Source of the DNA: an uncultured Pseudomonadota bacterium
GTDB taxonomy: Bacteria > SAR324 > NAC60-12
NCBI GenBank assembly: GCA_913052275.1
Contig: CAJXDX010000027.1
Coordinates: forward strand, 1-15,869
Reading direction: 5' to 3'
DNA length: 15,869 nucleotides
Shown here: piece by piece, positions 6,361 through 14,224 of the stretch
How the letters are laid out: each line of letters begins with the position of its first letter
How positions within the stretch are numbered: the stretch's first letter is position 1
Program-made: the position numbers and the translations under genes
Notes under the pieces: generated by a model
What the model saw: only the letters and a program-made list of their open reading frames with translations
Database searches by the model: none
What the model was told of the DNA's origin: nothing

Positions 6361-7188
6361 ATGACTTTGACAATTAAAAGCAGAATTAAACTAAATGATG
6401 GTATGACGATGCCACTATTTGGTCTTGGAGTATGGCGTCTGGAATCAGGTAAAGAAACTCGAGATGCAGTATCTTGTGCATTGGAACTTGGATACAAACA
6501 CATCGATACAGCATCAATGTACAATAACGAAGAGGATGTTGGGTCTGCTATACAAGAGAGCAATCTGCCTCGCGAAAAGTTATTCATTACAACTAAAGTC
6601 CACTCTAGTGAGCTTGGATATGATGCAACTTTGGAAGCCTGTGAGAGAAGTTTGCAAAAACTAAATTTGACATATCTTGATCTTTTTCTTATTCACAAAC
6701 CTGTTAAAGGTTACCGTCAAAATACATGGAAAGCACTTGAAAAACTCAAGCATGAAAATATTTGCAGATCAATTGGCGTCAGCAATTTTTCACCAAAGCA
6801 CTTAAATGAGATTTTTAAAATATGTGAGTTTATTCCGGTAGTAAATCAGATAGAAATGAATCCTTTTCTCGCACAGAAAAACATTTCTGAATTTTGCAGA
6901 TCAAAGAACATTCATATTACGGGTTACTGTCCTTTGGCAAGAACTGAAAAATCTAATGATCCAACGTTAGTCAATATTGCAAATGAATGTGGAAAAACAT
7001 GGGCTCAAGTAATGGTCCGATGGGGACTTCAAAAGCAACTGACCACAATTCCCAAATCGGCAAATCCCGAGCGTATCAGGGAGAATTCAAATGTATTTAA
7101 TTTCGAACTGAATGAAAAGCAGATGCAGAGACTGGACGATCTTGATGAAGGATTTCGATTCCGTCCTGATCCAAATCAGCTGCCTTGA
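6361..7188 (+). CDS. aldo/keto reductase
   Basis: A 275-residue NADPH-dependent (alpha/beta)8 oxidoreductase of standard length. The catalytic tetrad is complete: Asp49 and Tyr54 in YKHIDTASMYNNE, Lys79 in ITTKVH and His112 in LFLIHKP. The residue after the catalytic His is Lys, where many relatives have Trp. GVSNFSPKHL (about 138-147) and the C-terminal TTIPKSANPERIREN are the usual substrate-loop and NADPH-phosphate-binding segments. It would reduce an aldehyde or ketone; it resembles the 2,5-diketo-gluconate reductase type of bacterial enzyme, though that substrate is not proven. The ATG at 6361 fits the family N-terminus and has no ribosome binding site. The OsmC-like gene follows after 79 bp. 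Confidence 0.92.
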   Translation: MTLTIKSRIKLNDGMTMPLFGLGVWRLESGKETRDAVSCALELGYKHIDTASMYNNEEDVGSAIQESNLPREKLFITTKVHSSELGYDATLEACERSLQKLNLTYLDLFLIHKPVKGYRQNTWKALEKLKHENICRSIGVSNFSPKHLNEIFKICEFIPVVNQIEMNPFLAQKNISEFCRSKNIHITGYCPLARTEKSNDPTLVNIANECGKTWAQVMVRWGLQKQLTTIPKSANPERIRENSNVFNFELNEKQMQRLDDLDEGFRFRPDPNQLP

Positions 7189-7267
7189 CTAAATAAATTT
7201 TCAAAAATTTTTTCTGGAAAAATCATTTTTTGATATAAAATAACTTTTTTTGCTGAGGTATTATGCT

Positions 7268-7756
7268 ATGAGTAAAGTCATTGACGAAATTGATTTTTCT
7301 AAATCTATCATCCGAGGAAAAAGTTTGTCTGCTACCAATCCTGGTAACATGACAACAACTATTGAATTCCCAGGTTTAGCCAGCCTTACTCTTGATGAAC
7401 CTGTTAAGCATGGAGGTGGAGGTCAGGGTCCTTCACCACTTCAGGGTGTTCTGGGAAGCCTATGCGGATGTGAGGCGGTAACATTTAGCCGCACCGCTAA
7501 GGAGAAGAATTTCAACTACAATGGGCTTGAATTTGAAGCAGAGTTCACAATAGACATCCGGGGACGGATGGGTGTACGCAGTGTAGTTCCACATTTTAAA
7601 ACTGTACGAGTTCAGGTTTATGTCAAAACCAATGAAGATGAGGCCAGACTTCTAGAAGTTGTTAAAGAAACAGAAGCTCGCTGCCCGGTTTTCAATCTGA
7701 TTAAAGATGCCGGGGTTGAAATTGAATGTGTATGGGTACGGTCTACTCAAAAATAA
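7268..7756 (+). CDS. OsmC-family protein (peroxide reductase-like)
   Basis: A 162-residue protein of the OsmC/Ohr superfamily. GPSPLQGVLGSLCGCEAVTF (54-73) carries the first reactive cysteine (Cys68; Cys66 is extra). EARCPVFNLI carries the second (Cys139), the two-cysteine arrangement used to reduce organic or hydrogen peroxides with lipoyl-type thiols. GRGKSL/TATNPG-like residues at 17-26 hold the conserved Arg17. ATG 7268 is chosen over a TTG at 7250 because GAGGT lies just upstream with correct spacing. The gene sits between the aldo/keto reductase and the NAD-dependent dehydrogenase. The link may be detoxification of reactive intermediates; some OsmC-like proteins in catabolic clusters have no proven role. 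Confidence 0.87.
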   Translation: MSKVIDEIDFSKSIIRGKSLSATNPGNMTTTIEFPGLASLTLDEPVKHGGGGQGPSPLQGVLGSLCGCEAVTFSRTAKEKNFNYNGLEFEAEFTIDIRGRMGVRSVVPHFKTVRVQVYVKTNEDEARLLEVVKETEARCPVFNLIKDAGVEIECVWVRSTQK

Positions 7757-7781
7757 TTTATTTATCAGATATAAAAATGTC

Positions 7782-8738
7782 ATGGAAAAAATAAACAAAG
7801 TTGGTTGGATTGGAATTGGCCGCATGGGGTTGCCAATGGTTAAAAAAATACTTGAAGCCGGTTTTAAAGTTACGATTTGGAACAGGACCCGCTCTAAAGC
7901 TGAGGCTTTGGCTGAGTACGGAGCAGAAATTGTGGATACTCCTGTGGACCTTGCAACTGTGGATGTACTTTTTACTATGGTTTCCACAGGCCTTGACCTG
8001 GAACAGGTTTATTTCGGTCAAAAAGGAGTAATGACAGGAAAGGAATCTCCTCAAATACTTGTAGACTGCTCTTCAATTGGCGCAGATCAGTCAGCTGTAT
8101 TGCGAGAAAAACTTAAAGGCAGGAATAGTCAACTGCTGGCGGCACCAGTCAGCGGGAACGGAAAGTGCGTTAAAGCCGGGAAATTATCATCTGTAGTTTC
8201 TGGACCAAGGTCCGCATTTGATTCGGTCGAAAGTATCATTAGGACGTATTCAATTCAAGGTGTTTCCTATGTGGGTGAAGGCGAACTGGCCCGTTTCTGC
8301 AAGATAGCCCACAATGTTCTGCTAGCCGTTTATACTCAAAACCTGGCTGAAATTACCATTCTTGCAGAAAAAGCTGGAATACCACGGCATGCATTTCTAA
8401 GCTTCATCAACAATAGTGTTATGGGGTCTATTTTCAGCCGTTACAAAACACCAGCTTTTGTTAATCTTGATTGGACAACAACCTTTACTCCTCATCTGCT
8501 CCGAAAGGATGTCGATCTTGGGCTCAAAGAAGCCAGAGAATTGAATGTTGCCATGCCCGTAACGGCTGCAACACGCGAAGCCTTGCAAACCCATTTTGGT
8601 ACTGCACAAAGCAAAGACGATCCTGAAGCATATCTTTCTTCCGACTTCAGTGCATTGCTTGAAACAGTTGCAAAACAAGCTGGAATTACTTTGAAATCAG
8701 AAAACAAGACGGTTCCTACCGGTTTGGAGACCGAATGA
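7782..8738 (+). CDS. 3-hydroxyisobutyrate-dehydrogenase-like NAD(P) oxidoreductase
   Basis: A 318-residue beta-hydroxyacid dehydrogenase. The dinucleotide-binding motif GIGRMGLPM (11-19) follows VGWI, and the WNRTRSK strand end (33-39) suggests NADP preference through Arg35/Arg37. The family DxST-like motif is VDCSSIG (94-100), the substrate motif APVSGN (121-126), and the catalytic lysine Lys174 with Asn178 in FCKIAHN. The usual DAPVSGG is altered, so the substrate may be unusual. It would oxidise a beta-hydroxyacid to the semialdehyde, or reduce the reverse. ATG 7782 is chosen because the NAD motif then sits at the normal distance from the N-terminus; the longer frame from 7707 lies inside the preceding gene. 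The OsmC-like stop is 25 bp upstream. A relic overlaps its stop codon. Confidence 0.9.
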   Translation: MEKINKVGWIGIGRMGLPMVKKILEAGFKVTIWNRTRSKAEALAEYGAEIVDTPVDLATVDVLFTMVSTGLDLEQVYFGQKGVMTGKESPQILVDCSSIGADQSAVLREKLKGRNSQLLAAPVSGNGKCVKAGKLSSVVSGPRSAFDSVESIIRTYSIQGVSYVGEGELARFCKIAHNVLLAVYTQNLAEITILAEKAGIPRHAFLSFINNSVMGSIFSRYKTPAFVNLDWTTTFTPHLLRKDVDLGLKEARELNVAMPVTAATREALQTHFGTAQSKDDPEAYLSSDFSALLETVAKQAGITLKSENKTVPTGLETE

Positions 8739-8829
8739 AAGCGGCAAAAGTGCTATTTACATTCAGGTTACACGGTCTGGATTGTTGAAGAAGTAGATGT
8801 ATCACATAAGGAATTCTTTTTGCCAATAA
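8735..8829 (+). pseudogene. relic resembling the N-terminus of a zinc-dependent alcohol dehydrogenase
   Basis: An ATG at 8735 overlaps the preceding stop in the ATGA arrangement typical of coupled operon genes. It reads MKAAKVLF before going out of frame. Moving one frame near 8750 continues HSGYTVWIVEEVDVSHKEFF (8761-8820), stopping at 8827. Removing one G would give MKAAKCYLHSGYTVWIVEEV, close in style to the common MKAA...(V)EEV start of medium-chain Zn-dehydrogenases. A third shift gives LPIKA, as expected for the following strand. The rest of the 8735-8975 gap has many stops. This suggests a deleted, frameshifted gene once cotranscribed with the dehydrogenase. Identification from about 35 residues is an inference. 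Confidence 0.38.
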
Positions 8830-8975
8830 AAGCATAGTTTTACTGGCCTTTGATCGACTATCCACCTCTTTAGTACATGGTTTTGCGCAAATACTGGAAA
8901 AATTTTGTTTAAACTGCGAACATTATTTTTTTCGATATTATGTGTTTTTAAAAAACTTAAATTAATAACTAAATA

Positions 8976-10124
8976 ATGGAACAAAGAATCGGCATCATAA
9001 TGAACGGCATCACAGGCAGAATGGGACTTAATCAACACCTTATCCGTTCAGTGCTTGCGATTCGAGATATGGGTGGCCTTCCCCTTGTTGATGGTAGTAA
9101 ATTGATGCCAGACCCTATTCTGGTGGGTCGAAATAAGCAAAAAGTGGAAGAAATAGCTAAGCGTTTATCTGTGAGTCGTTTCACAACCGACTTGTCTAAT
9201 GCCTTGGAAAATCCTGATGATATTATTTTCTTCGATTCATCCACAACTCAGATGCGAGTGGAAATACTCAAGAATGCTATTGCTGCTGGTAAACACATAT
9301 ACTGTGAAAAGCCAGTATCCGAAGATCTGAAAGGGGCTCTTGAAGTTGTTCGATTTGCTAAACAAAAAGGAGTCAAAAACGGTGTGGTCCATGACAAACT
9401 CTATCTTCCAGGCCTGCTAAAGCTTAAACGTCTTCGAGATTCTGGTTTCTTTGGGCGGATTCTCTCAGTACGTGGAGAATTTGGCTACTGGGTATTTGAT
9501 GGAGATATGATTCCAGCTCAACGTCCCAGTTGGAATTACAGAAAAAATGATGGGGGTGGGATTATTAAGGATATGCTCTGCCATTGGCGTTATGTACTGG
9601 ATAACGTGGTTGCACCCGTCAAATCTGTCTCCTGCACAGGGCAAGTAAATATTGTGGATCGGTGGAATGAAGAGGGACAGAAGTATATTTCGGATGCAGA
9701 CGATGCTGCCTATGCTTTATTTGAACTAGAAGGGGGAATCATTGCACAAATCAATTCTTCTTGGTGCGTACGGGTTAAACGTGATGATCTGGTGACCTTT
9801 CAGGTCGATGGTACCTTGGGGTCTGCTGTAGCAGGCTTGCATAACTGTTCTACCCAACACCATGTGAACACTCCGAAGCCGACATGGAATCCTGACCAGC
9901 CTCAGGCCATAAATTATTTAGACCATTGGGAACCTGTGCCTGACAATACAGAATTCAAAAATGGATTCCAATCTCAATGGGAGGAATTCCTGAGACACGT
10001 TGTTGAAGATGGCCCCTGGAAATATGATCTATATGAAGGAGCCAAAGGAATTCAACTGGCAGAATGTGCTCTTCAGAGTTGGAAGGAACGCCGTTGGGTT
10101 GATGTACCTGAAATAATAGTTTGA
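8976..10124 (+). CDS. Gfo/Idh/MocA-family oxidoreductase
   Basis: A 382-residue NAD(P)-dependent dehydrogenase. The N-terminal nucleotide fold begins IGIIMNGITGRMG (5-17), and includes a longer than usual insert to PDPILVGRN (46-53). The family EKP motif is at 111-113 (CEKPVSED), with catalytic Lys112. The second-domain D-x-x-x-H active-site pair is DMLCH (Asp199, His203), after GGGIIK. Length and motif order fit the family, which oxidises a hydroxyl of a sugar, cyclitol or glycoside at a ring carbon. It is the first gene of a coupled trio: the DUF993 gene starts 3 bp after its stop. The leader is AT-rich, with GTTTTTAAAAAAC just upstream and no Shine-Dalgarno sequence. Substrate is unknown. 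Confidence 0.93.
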   Translation: MEQRIGIIMNGITGRMGLNQHLIRSVLAIRDMGGLPLVDGSKLMPDPILVGRNKQKVEEIAKRLSVSRFTTDLSNALENPDDIIFFDSSTTQMRVEILKNAIAAGKHIYCEKPVSEDLKGALEVVRFAKQKGVKNGVVHDKLYLPGLLKLKRLRDSGFFGRILSVRGEFGYWVFDGDMIPAQRPSWNYRKNDGGGIIKDMLCHWRYVLDNVVAPVKSVSCTGQVNIVDRWNEEGQKYISDADDAAYALFELEGGIIAQINSSWCVRVKRDDLVTFQVDGTLGSAVAGLHNCSTQHHVNTPKPTWNPDQPQAINYLDHWEPVPDNTEFKNGFQSQWEEFLRHVVEDGPWKYDLYEGAKGIQLAECALQSWKERRWVDVPEIIV

Positions 10125-10127
10125 CAA

Positions 10128-11288
10128 GTGCCAAGCCTTTTATTACCTAAACCGGATAAAACACTTGAAACTCTTGAATTGAGTACACCGAGAGAACTCC
10201 GGGTTGTACCTTCTGTTTTTCCACGAACGGTTTACGCTGCGGCACATGTGGTTGTGGATCCCTTAAATGATTATGATCCCTGGTATGACACCAACATAGA
10301 CTGGGATCAGACTATAGCCTTCAGAGAATACCTATGGGAAAAGGGACTTGGTGTTGCTGAGGCAATGGACACAGCTCAGCGTGGAATGGGACTTGATTGG
10401 GTTGCATCAAAAGAACTAATCCGTCGTTCAATAGACGCAGCAAATTCCTGCAAAGGTCTGATCGCTTGTGGGGCCGGGACAGACCATCTGATTCCGAAAC
10501 CAAACCTTACAATTGAGGAAGTTATTAAAGCGTATGAAGAACAATGCGAAGTGGTGGAAAGTCTTGGAGGAAAAATCATCCTGATGGCAAGCCGTGCCTT
10601 AACTGCATGTGCTCGTGGACCTGAGGATTATGCTACAGTATACAACAGAATTCTTGGTCAGGTTTCACAGCCTGTAATTATACACTGGTTGGGTGAAATG
10701 TTTGATCCTGAACTTAAGGGATATTGGGGATCTACAAGTCATGATGAAGCCATGGAAACATGCCTGTCCATTTTGCAAACAAACTCTTCAAAAATTAACG
10801 GTATCAAAATTTCACTTTTGTCTAAAGAAAAAGAAATACAGATGCGTAGACGTCTTCCCAAAAACATAAAAATGTATACAGGAGATGATTTCAACTATCC
10901 AGAATTAATTCTTGGAGATGAATTCGGATATTCCGACGCACTGCTTGGAATTTTCGATGCAATTGCAGGCTTGGCAGCAGCTGCAGTTACTGCTCTGGGA
11001 ATGGGGGACCAAAATACATATACTGATCTTTTTGAGCCAACGGTTCCGCTCTCAAGACACATATTTAAATCACCTACCAGGTTTTATAAAACCGGTGTGG
11101 TTTTTCTGGCTTATCTCAATGGATTCCAGAATCATTTCACGATGCTTGGAGGGCAGGAAAGCATGCGATCCTCACTTCACCTTGCTGAATTGATTCGTCT
11201 GGCAAATCAGGCAGGTGCATTATTGGACCCAGAGTTGGCTGCTTTTAGAGGTAAAAACGTGATGGCCTCAAGAGGTGTGGGATCATGA
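10128..11288 (+). CDS. DUF993 protein, dihydrodipicolinate synthase-like
   Basis: A 386-residue protein matching in style the DUF993 group, distant relatives of the DHDPS/NAL aldolase superfamily. GIKISLL at 225-231 places Lys227 where the Schiff-base lysine of DHDPS-type aldolases lies; the usual active-site Tyr is not evident. Other features are AGTDHLIPKPNLT (116-128), QPVIIHWLGEMFDPE (181-195) and GDDFNYPEL. It would form or cleave a carbon-carbon bond in a sugar-like intermediate. The GTG at 10128 starts 3 bp after the preceding stop and no ATG is near, so translational coupling is likely; the next gene overlaps its stop by ATGA. Assignment to the family is by recognition of overall sequence, and no activity is proven for it here. 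Confidence 0.85.
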   Translation: MPSLLLPKPDKTLETLELSTPRELRVVPSVFPRTVYAAAHVVVDPLNDYDPWYDTNIDWDQTIAFREYLWEKGLGVAEAMDTAQRGMGLDWVASKELIRRSIDAANSCKGLIACGAGTDHLIPKPNLTIEEVIKAYEEQCEVVESLGGKIILMASRALTACARGPEDYATVYNRILGQVSQPVIIHWLGEMFDPELKGYWGSTSHDEAMETCLSILQTNSSKINGIKISLLSKEKEIQMRRRLPKNIKMYTGDDFNYPELILGDEFGYSDALLGIFDAIAGLAAAAVTALGMGDQNTYTDLFEPTVPLSRHIFKSPTRFYKTGVVFLAYLNGFQNHFTMLGGQESMRSSLHLAELIRLANQAGALLDPELAAFRGKNVMASRGVGS

Positions 11289-12103
11289 TTAAAGCTGAGC
11301 AGATGTCACTCAATACAGCAACTGTAAAGGAACAGTGTAATTTAAGACAAGCCATAGATTTATGTGCAAGGCATGGAATAGGTGGAATTGCACCGTGGCG
11401 GGAAAATTTAAAAGAGTTTGGTATAGACGAAGCCAACAGAATGATCCAAGGGCAGGGATTAAGAGTCAGCGGTCTATGCAGGGGAGGAATGTTTACTTTG
11501 GAAAACCAACTCTCGCAGAATATTTTAGATGACAACAAAAAAGCAGTAGATGAAGCAGTGGCAATTCAATCAGAATGTTTGGTGATGGTCGTTGGAGGAT
11601 TAAAACCCAACTCCAAGGACTTGATTGGGAGTCGAAAGCAAATAGAGGAAGGTTTATTCAAGATTTTGGAATATGCCAGAACCGTCAAAATGCCTATTGC
11701 AATTGAACCACTACATCCGATGTATGCAGCTGATCGTGCTTGCGTGAACACTCTCAAACATGCATTAGATATCTGCGATGGAATGGGTACAGGAATTGGA
11801 ATTGCAGTGGATGTTTATCATACCTGGTGGGACCCAGAACTTAAATCACAGATCAAACGAGCGGGTAAGGAACGTCTGCTTGCATTTCACCTTAGCGATT
11901 GGCTGATGGAGACAAAACACTTGTTGTTGGATCGTGGAATGATGGGGGACGGGGTCATAGACATTTCCCGAATAAGAAAATGGATGGAAAGTGAAAGTTT
12001 TGAAATGCTTAATGAAGTTGAAATCTTTTCAGCGGAAAACTGGTGGAAACGAGATCCTGACGAAGTGATTCGCATCTGTATTGAAAGATTAGCTGTTTGT
12101 TGA
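11285..12103 (+). CDS. sugar phosphate isomerase/epimerase-like TIM barrel
   Basis: A 272-residue xylose-isomerase-like (AP-endonuclease-2 type) barrel. Probable metal ligands occur in order: Glu141 in IEPLHPMYA, Asp176 with His179 in VDVYHTWWD, His202 with Asp205 in FHLSDW, and Glu246 in NEVEIFS. MGDGVIDI (220-227) is the conserved loop near the end of the barrel. Such enzymes isomerise or epimerise keto-sugars or act on cyclitol ketones. The ATG overlaps the DUF993 stop in ATGA form, so the two are translated together. It is the last gene of the oxidoreductase-DUF993-isomerase trio and ends 42 bp from a convergent gene. The substrate is unknown. Confidence 0.9.
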   Translation: MIKAEQMSLNTATVKEQCNLRQAIDLCARHGIGGIAPWRENLKEFGIDEANRMIQGQGLRVSGLCRGGMFTLENQLSQNILDDNKKAVDEAVAIQSECLVMVVGGLKPNSKDLIGSRKQIEEGLFKILEYARTVKMPIAIEPLHPMYAADRACVNTLKHALDICDGMGTGIGIAVDVYHTWWDPELKSQIKRAGKERLLAFHLSDWLMETKHLLLDRGMMGDGVIDISRIRKWMESESFEMLNEVEIFSAENWWKRDPDEVIRICIERLAVC

Positions 12104-12145
12104 AAAAACTAACCTTCGATACCGTATGAAATTATGATTCTGTAA

Positions 12146-13213
12146 TTAAACTCCCAGTTTGGTTGCGATCCAATCGGCGGATTGAGTTCTATATTTATAT
12201 GCTCTATTATTGGCGACATGCCCACCATCTTCAACAAGATTCAGCACAACCTCACCTGATGCAGTATGGGCTAGTTTGATTGCCTGCTGATGTGGAATCA
12301 CCCGGTCCAGTTTTCCTGCGACAACATAAAGAGGACAGAAAATTTTTTCTGCAACGCCCTCCAATGACATGCGAGTAGCAATTTGTCTCGCTTCCTCTTC
12401 ATTAGAGCTGTTGCTGCGATGCATAAAAGCTGTTTTTGTTAGTCCAGGCAGTTTTTCGTAACATTCAATCAAGTTAAACGGTCCTGTTAGGGAAATGCAA
12501 GCTTTGATACGTTCATCAAAGGCAGCAGCCCTGGGTGCATAATATCCTCCCAGGCTGACGCCCCAGATACCGACACTATCAGAATCAACATCATCCCTCT
12601 TCTCCAACCAGTCCAACACTGATTTCACCGGAAGTTCGTATTCAGGACATATTGGTTGCTCGTATTCACTTTCACCCTGTCCGGGACCGTCAAATGCAAG
12701 GGTTGCCATTCCTCGCTCAAGGAAGATAATTTCGTTGGTTTCCATTTCTTCTTTTGCACTGTCGAGGCCTAATGTCATTAAAATAACTGGTGGTTTTATT
12801 GAATCGACAGGTTTTCTCAGATTCCCGTAGAAAAAATGTTCACCAAAGGGAATTTTAACTCGTTCACCTGGGGGATCAAGGTGGGGAAGTGCAAGATTAC
12901 GGCATTCAACAGCCTTGGCGTGAGCGGTTCGCATCTGTTCTTTATCCTGTACAAATAGAAACTTACCAAAATGATAACAGACTGCAGCGGTTGTAAGATG
13001 CTGAGCTGCTGAAAGCATATATCCCTGATCCATAGCTTCTTGACCCAAGGCTTCAAAGATTGAGGCCTTTTCAGACCATGCACTGCACCAATGATCCCAG
13101 TGAGACACACTCTCAGTAACATCCTGAAAAACCGATAGCGGTACACCGTTGGTAACAAAGCGTCCGGACCAGTGTATTTTGGCAGCTTCAACTCGAGGAT
13201 CTTTTTGATTCAT
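12146..13213 (-). CDS. alpha/beta hydrolase, 2,6-dihydroxypseudooxynicotine hydrolase/FrsA-like
   Basis: A 355-residue hydrolase with a helical N-terminal cap domain (about 1-115) and a C-terminal alpha/beta domain. The elbow GIWGVSLGG gives Ser220, GKLDRVIP gives Asp303 and EDGGHV gives His332. FDGPGQGESE (174-183) forms a conserved loop. Length, N-terminal cap and spacing of the triad (83 then 29 residues) are those I recall for the 2,6-dihydroxypseudooxynicotine C-C hydrolase. Hydrolysis of a diketone or enol-lactone-like compound is therefore possible. The ATG at 13213 follows the livM stop by 2 bp; a TTG at 13219 overlapping livM is the alternative. It ends the Liv operon, so its substrate may be what the transporter imports. 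Soluble; no signal peptide. Confidence 0.87.
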   Translation of the reverse strand: MNQKDPRVEAAKIHWSGRFVTNGVPLSVFQDVTESVSHWDHWCSAWSEKASIFEALGQEAMDQGYMLSAAQHLTTAAVCYHFGKFLFVQDKEQMRTAHAKAVECRNLALPHLDPPGERVKIPFGEHFFYGNLRKPVDSIKPPVILMTLGLDSAKEEMETNEIIFLERGMATLAFDGPGQGESEYEQPICPEYELPVKSVLDWLEKRDDVDSDSVGIWGVSLGGYYAPRAAAFDERIKACISLTGPFNLIECYEKLPGLTKTAFMHRSNSSNEEEARQIATRMSLEGVAEKIFCPLYVVAGKLDRVIPHQQAIKLAHTASGEVVLNLVEDGGHVANNRAYKYRTQSADWIATKLGV

Positions 13214-13215
13214 AA

Positions 13216-14205
13216 TCAACCCCAGTCAAGAAAACCTGGTAACAATTTGCGTTTTTTCAGGGAACCAACAATCCCCTCAGGGAAATACATCAGTGTAATA
13301 ATCATCAGCAAACCAGTGAAAAAGATATTAAGTTCAGTCGCTCCAAAGTTGGCCAGTATAAACTCATTGAAAAATATCATCACGATTGTACCGATTATCG
13401 GGCCTGTCACGGTTCCTTTTCCACCCAGGATACACATCAGCACCATGTTTGCTGCAATCAGGATAATAAAAAATATATTTGGTCTGACATATGTAAGATA
13501 ATCCCCCCAGATAGCACCTGCTGCACCTATAAAATAGGCTGAGAGAGCATACGCTGTTACTTTGATTATCTTTACATTGATACCTGTGACCTCGCTTTTT
13601 ATTTCATCATGAGAAATCGACCGCAGTGCCAAACCAAATTTTGAATGGCGGATATACCACGATAGATAAATGGAAAACACCATCAGAAATAATAGTGCGT
13701 AGTAATGAGGTATTTTTGACCATTCAACTGGAAATGTATTATGCGGGAGTGTCATACCATGTGTACCACCAACTAATTCCCATCGGTCAAATAAAATCCT
13801 AAATATCATAAGTAGTGCGATAGATGAAATGATGTAGGACGGTCCTTTTACACGCAGTGTTATTAAACCCACTCCAAAACCAAAAACAGTAGCAACCAAG
13901 CCTGCAATCAAAGCTGTGATAAAAGGCGATATTCCGTAGCGCACAAAAATGAAACCGGAAAAATAAGCACCTATACCAAAAAAAACATTGTGTCCAAGTG
14001 AAATAAATCCCCCGTATCCTCCAATAATGTTCCAACTGCTCGACATTGTTATATAAAGAAAAGAAAATAGAACAATATGAATCAGATAATTATAATTCCC
14101 AAAAAACTGAATTATTGGCAAACCAGTCAAAACGATTAAGATTAAAACGGGAATAATTTTTTTATTGTTTAGCAAAAAATATCCTTTCTCTTTAAGGATT
14201 CTCAT
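13216..14205 (-). CDS. livM: branched-chain amino acid-type ABC transporter permease LivM
   Basis: A 329-residue inner-membrane permease with about ten hydrophobic helices. The signature GGYGGFISLGH (62-72) followed by GIGAYFSG identifies the LivM subfamily. A cytoplasmic coupling segment, LRSISHDEIKSEVTGINV, contacts the ATPase. It pairs with LivH to form the channel for branched-chain amino acids, urea or other amide and carboxylate substrates. The ATG at 14205 is chosen because it leaves a normal short N-terminus; a TTG at 14244 would overlap the end of livH by 20 bases. The alpha/beta hydrolase starts 2 bp after its stop. The specificity-giving binding protein is not in the window. Confidence 0.93.
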   Translation of the reverse strand: MRILKEKGYFLLNNKKIIPVLILIVLTGLPIIQFFGNYNYLIHIVLFSFLYITMSSSWNIIGGYGGFISLGHNVFFGIGAYFSGFIFVRYGISPFITALIAGLVATVFGFGVGLITLRVKGPSYIISSIALLMIFRILFDRWELVGGTHGMTLPHNTFPVEWSKIPHYYALLFLMVFSIYLSWYIRHSKFGLALRSISHDEIKSEVTGINVKIIKVTAYALSAYFIGAAGAIWGDYLTYVRPNIFFIILIAANMVLMCILGGKGTVTGPIIGTIVMIFFNEFILANFGATELNIFFTGLLMIITLMYFPEGIVGSLKKRKLLPGFLDWG

Positions 14206-14224
14206 AACACCGAGCCTAATGAAT

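Noticed and set aside
7205..7235. T- and A-rich stem before the OsmC gene as terminator
   Set aside because: The pairing TTTTT/AAAAA is low complexity and can fold many ways; no G-C pairs support it.
7707..7781. Longer N-terminus for the HIBADH-like protein
   Set aside because: It would lie inside the OsmC gene and put 25 extra residues before the NAD-binding motif, which normally starts near the N-terminus.
8939..8953. GTTTTTAAAAAAC palindrome before the Gfo/Idh gene as operator
   Set aside because: It is a plain run of T then A, expected in AT-rich promoters; not specific enough.
12130..12147. AATTA/TAATT hairpin between convergent operons as terminator
   Set aside because: Only a 5-bp A-T stem with an 8-base loop, overlapping the stop codon; too weak to call.
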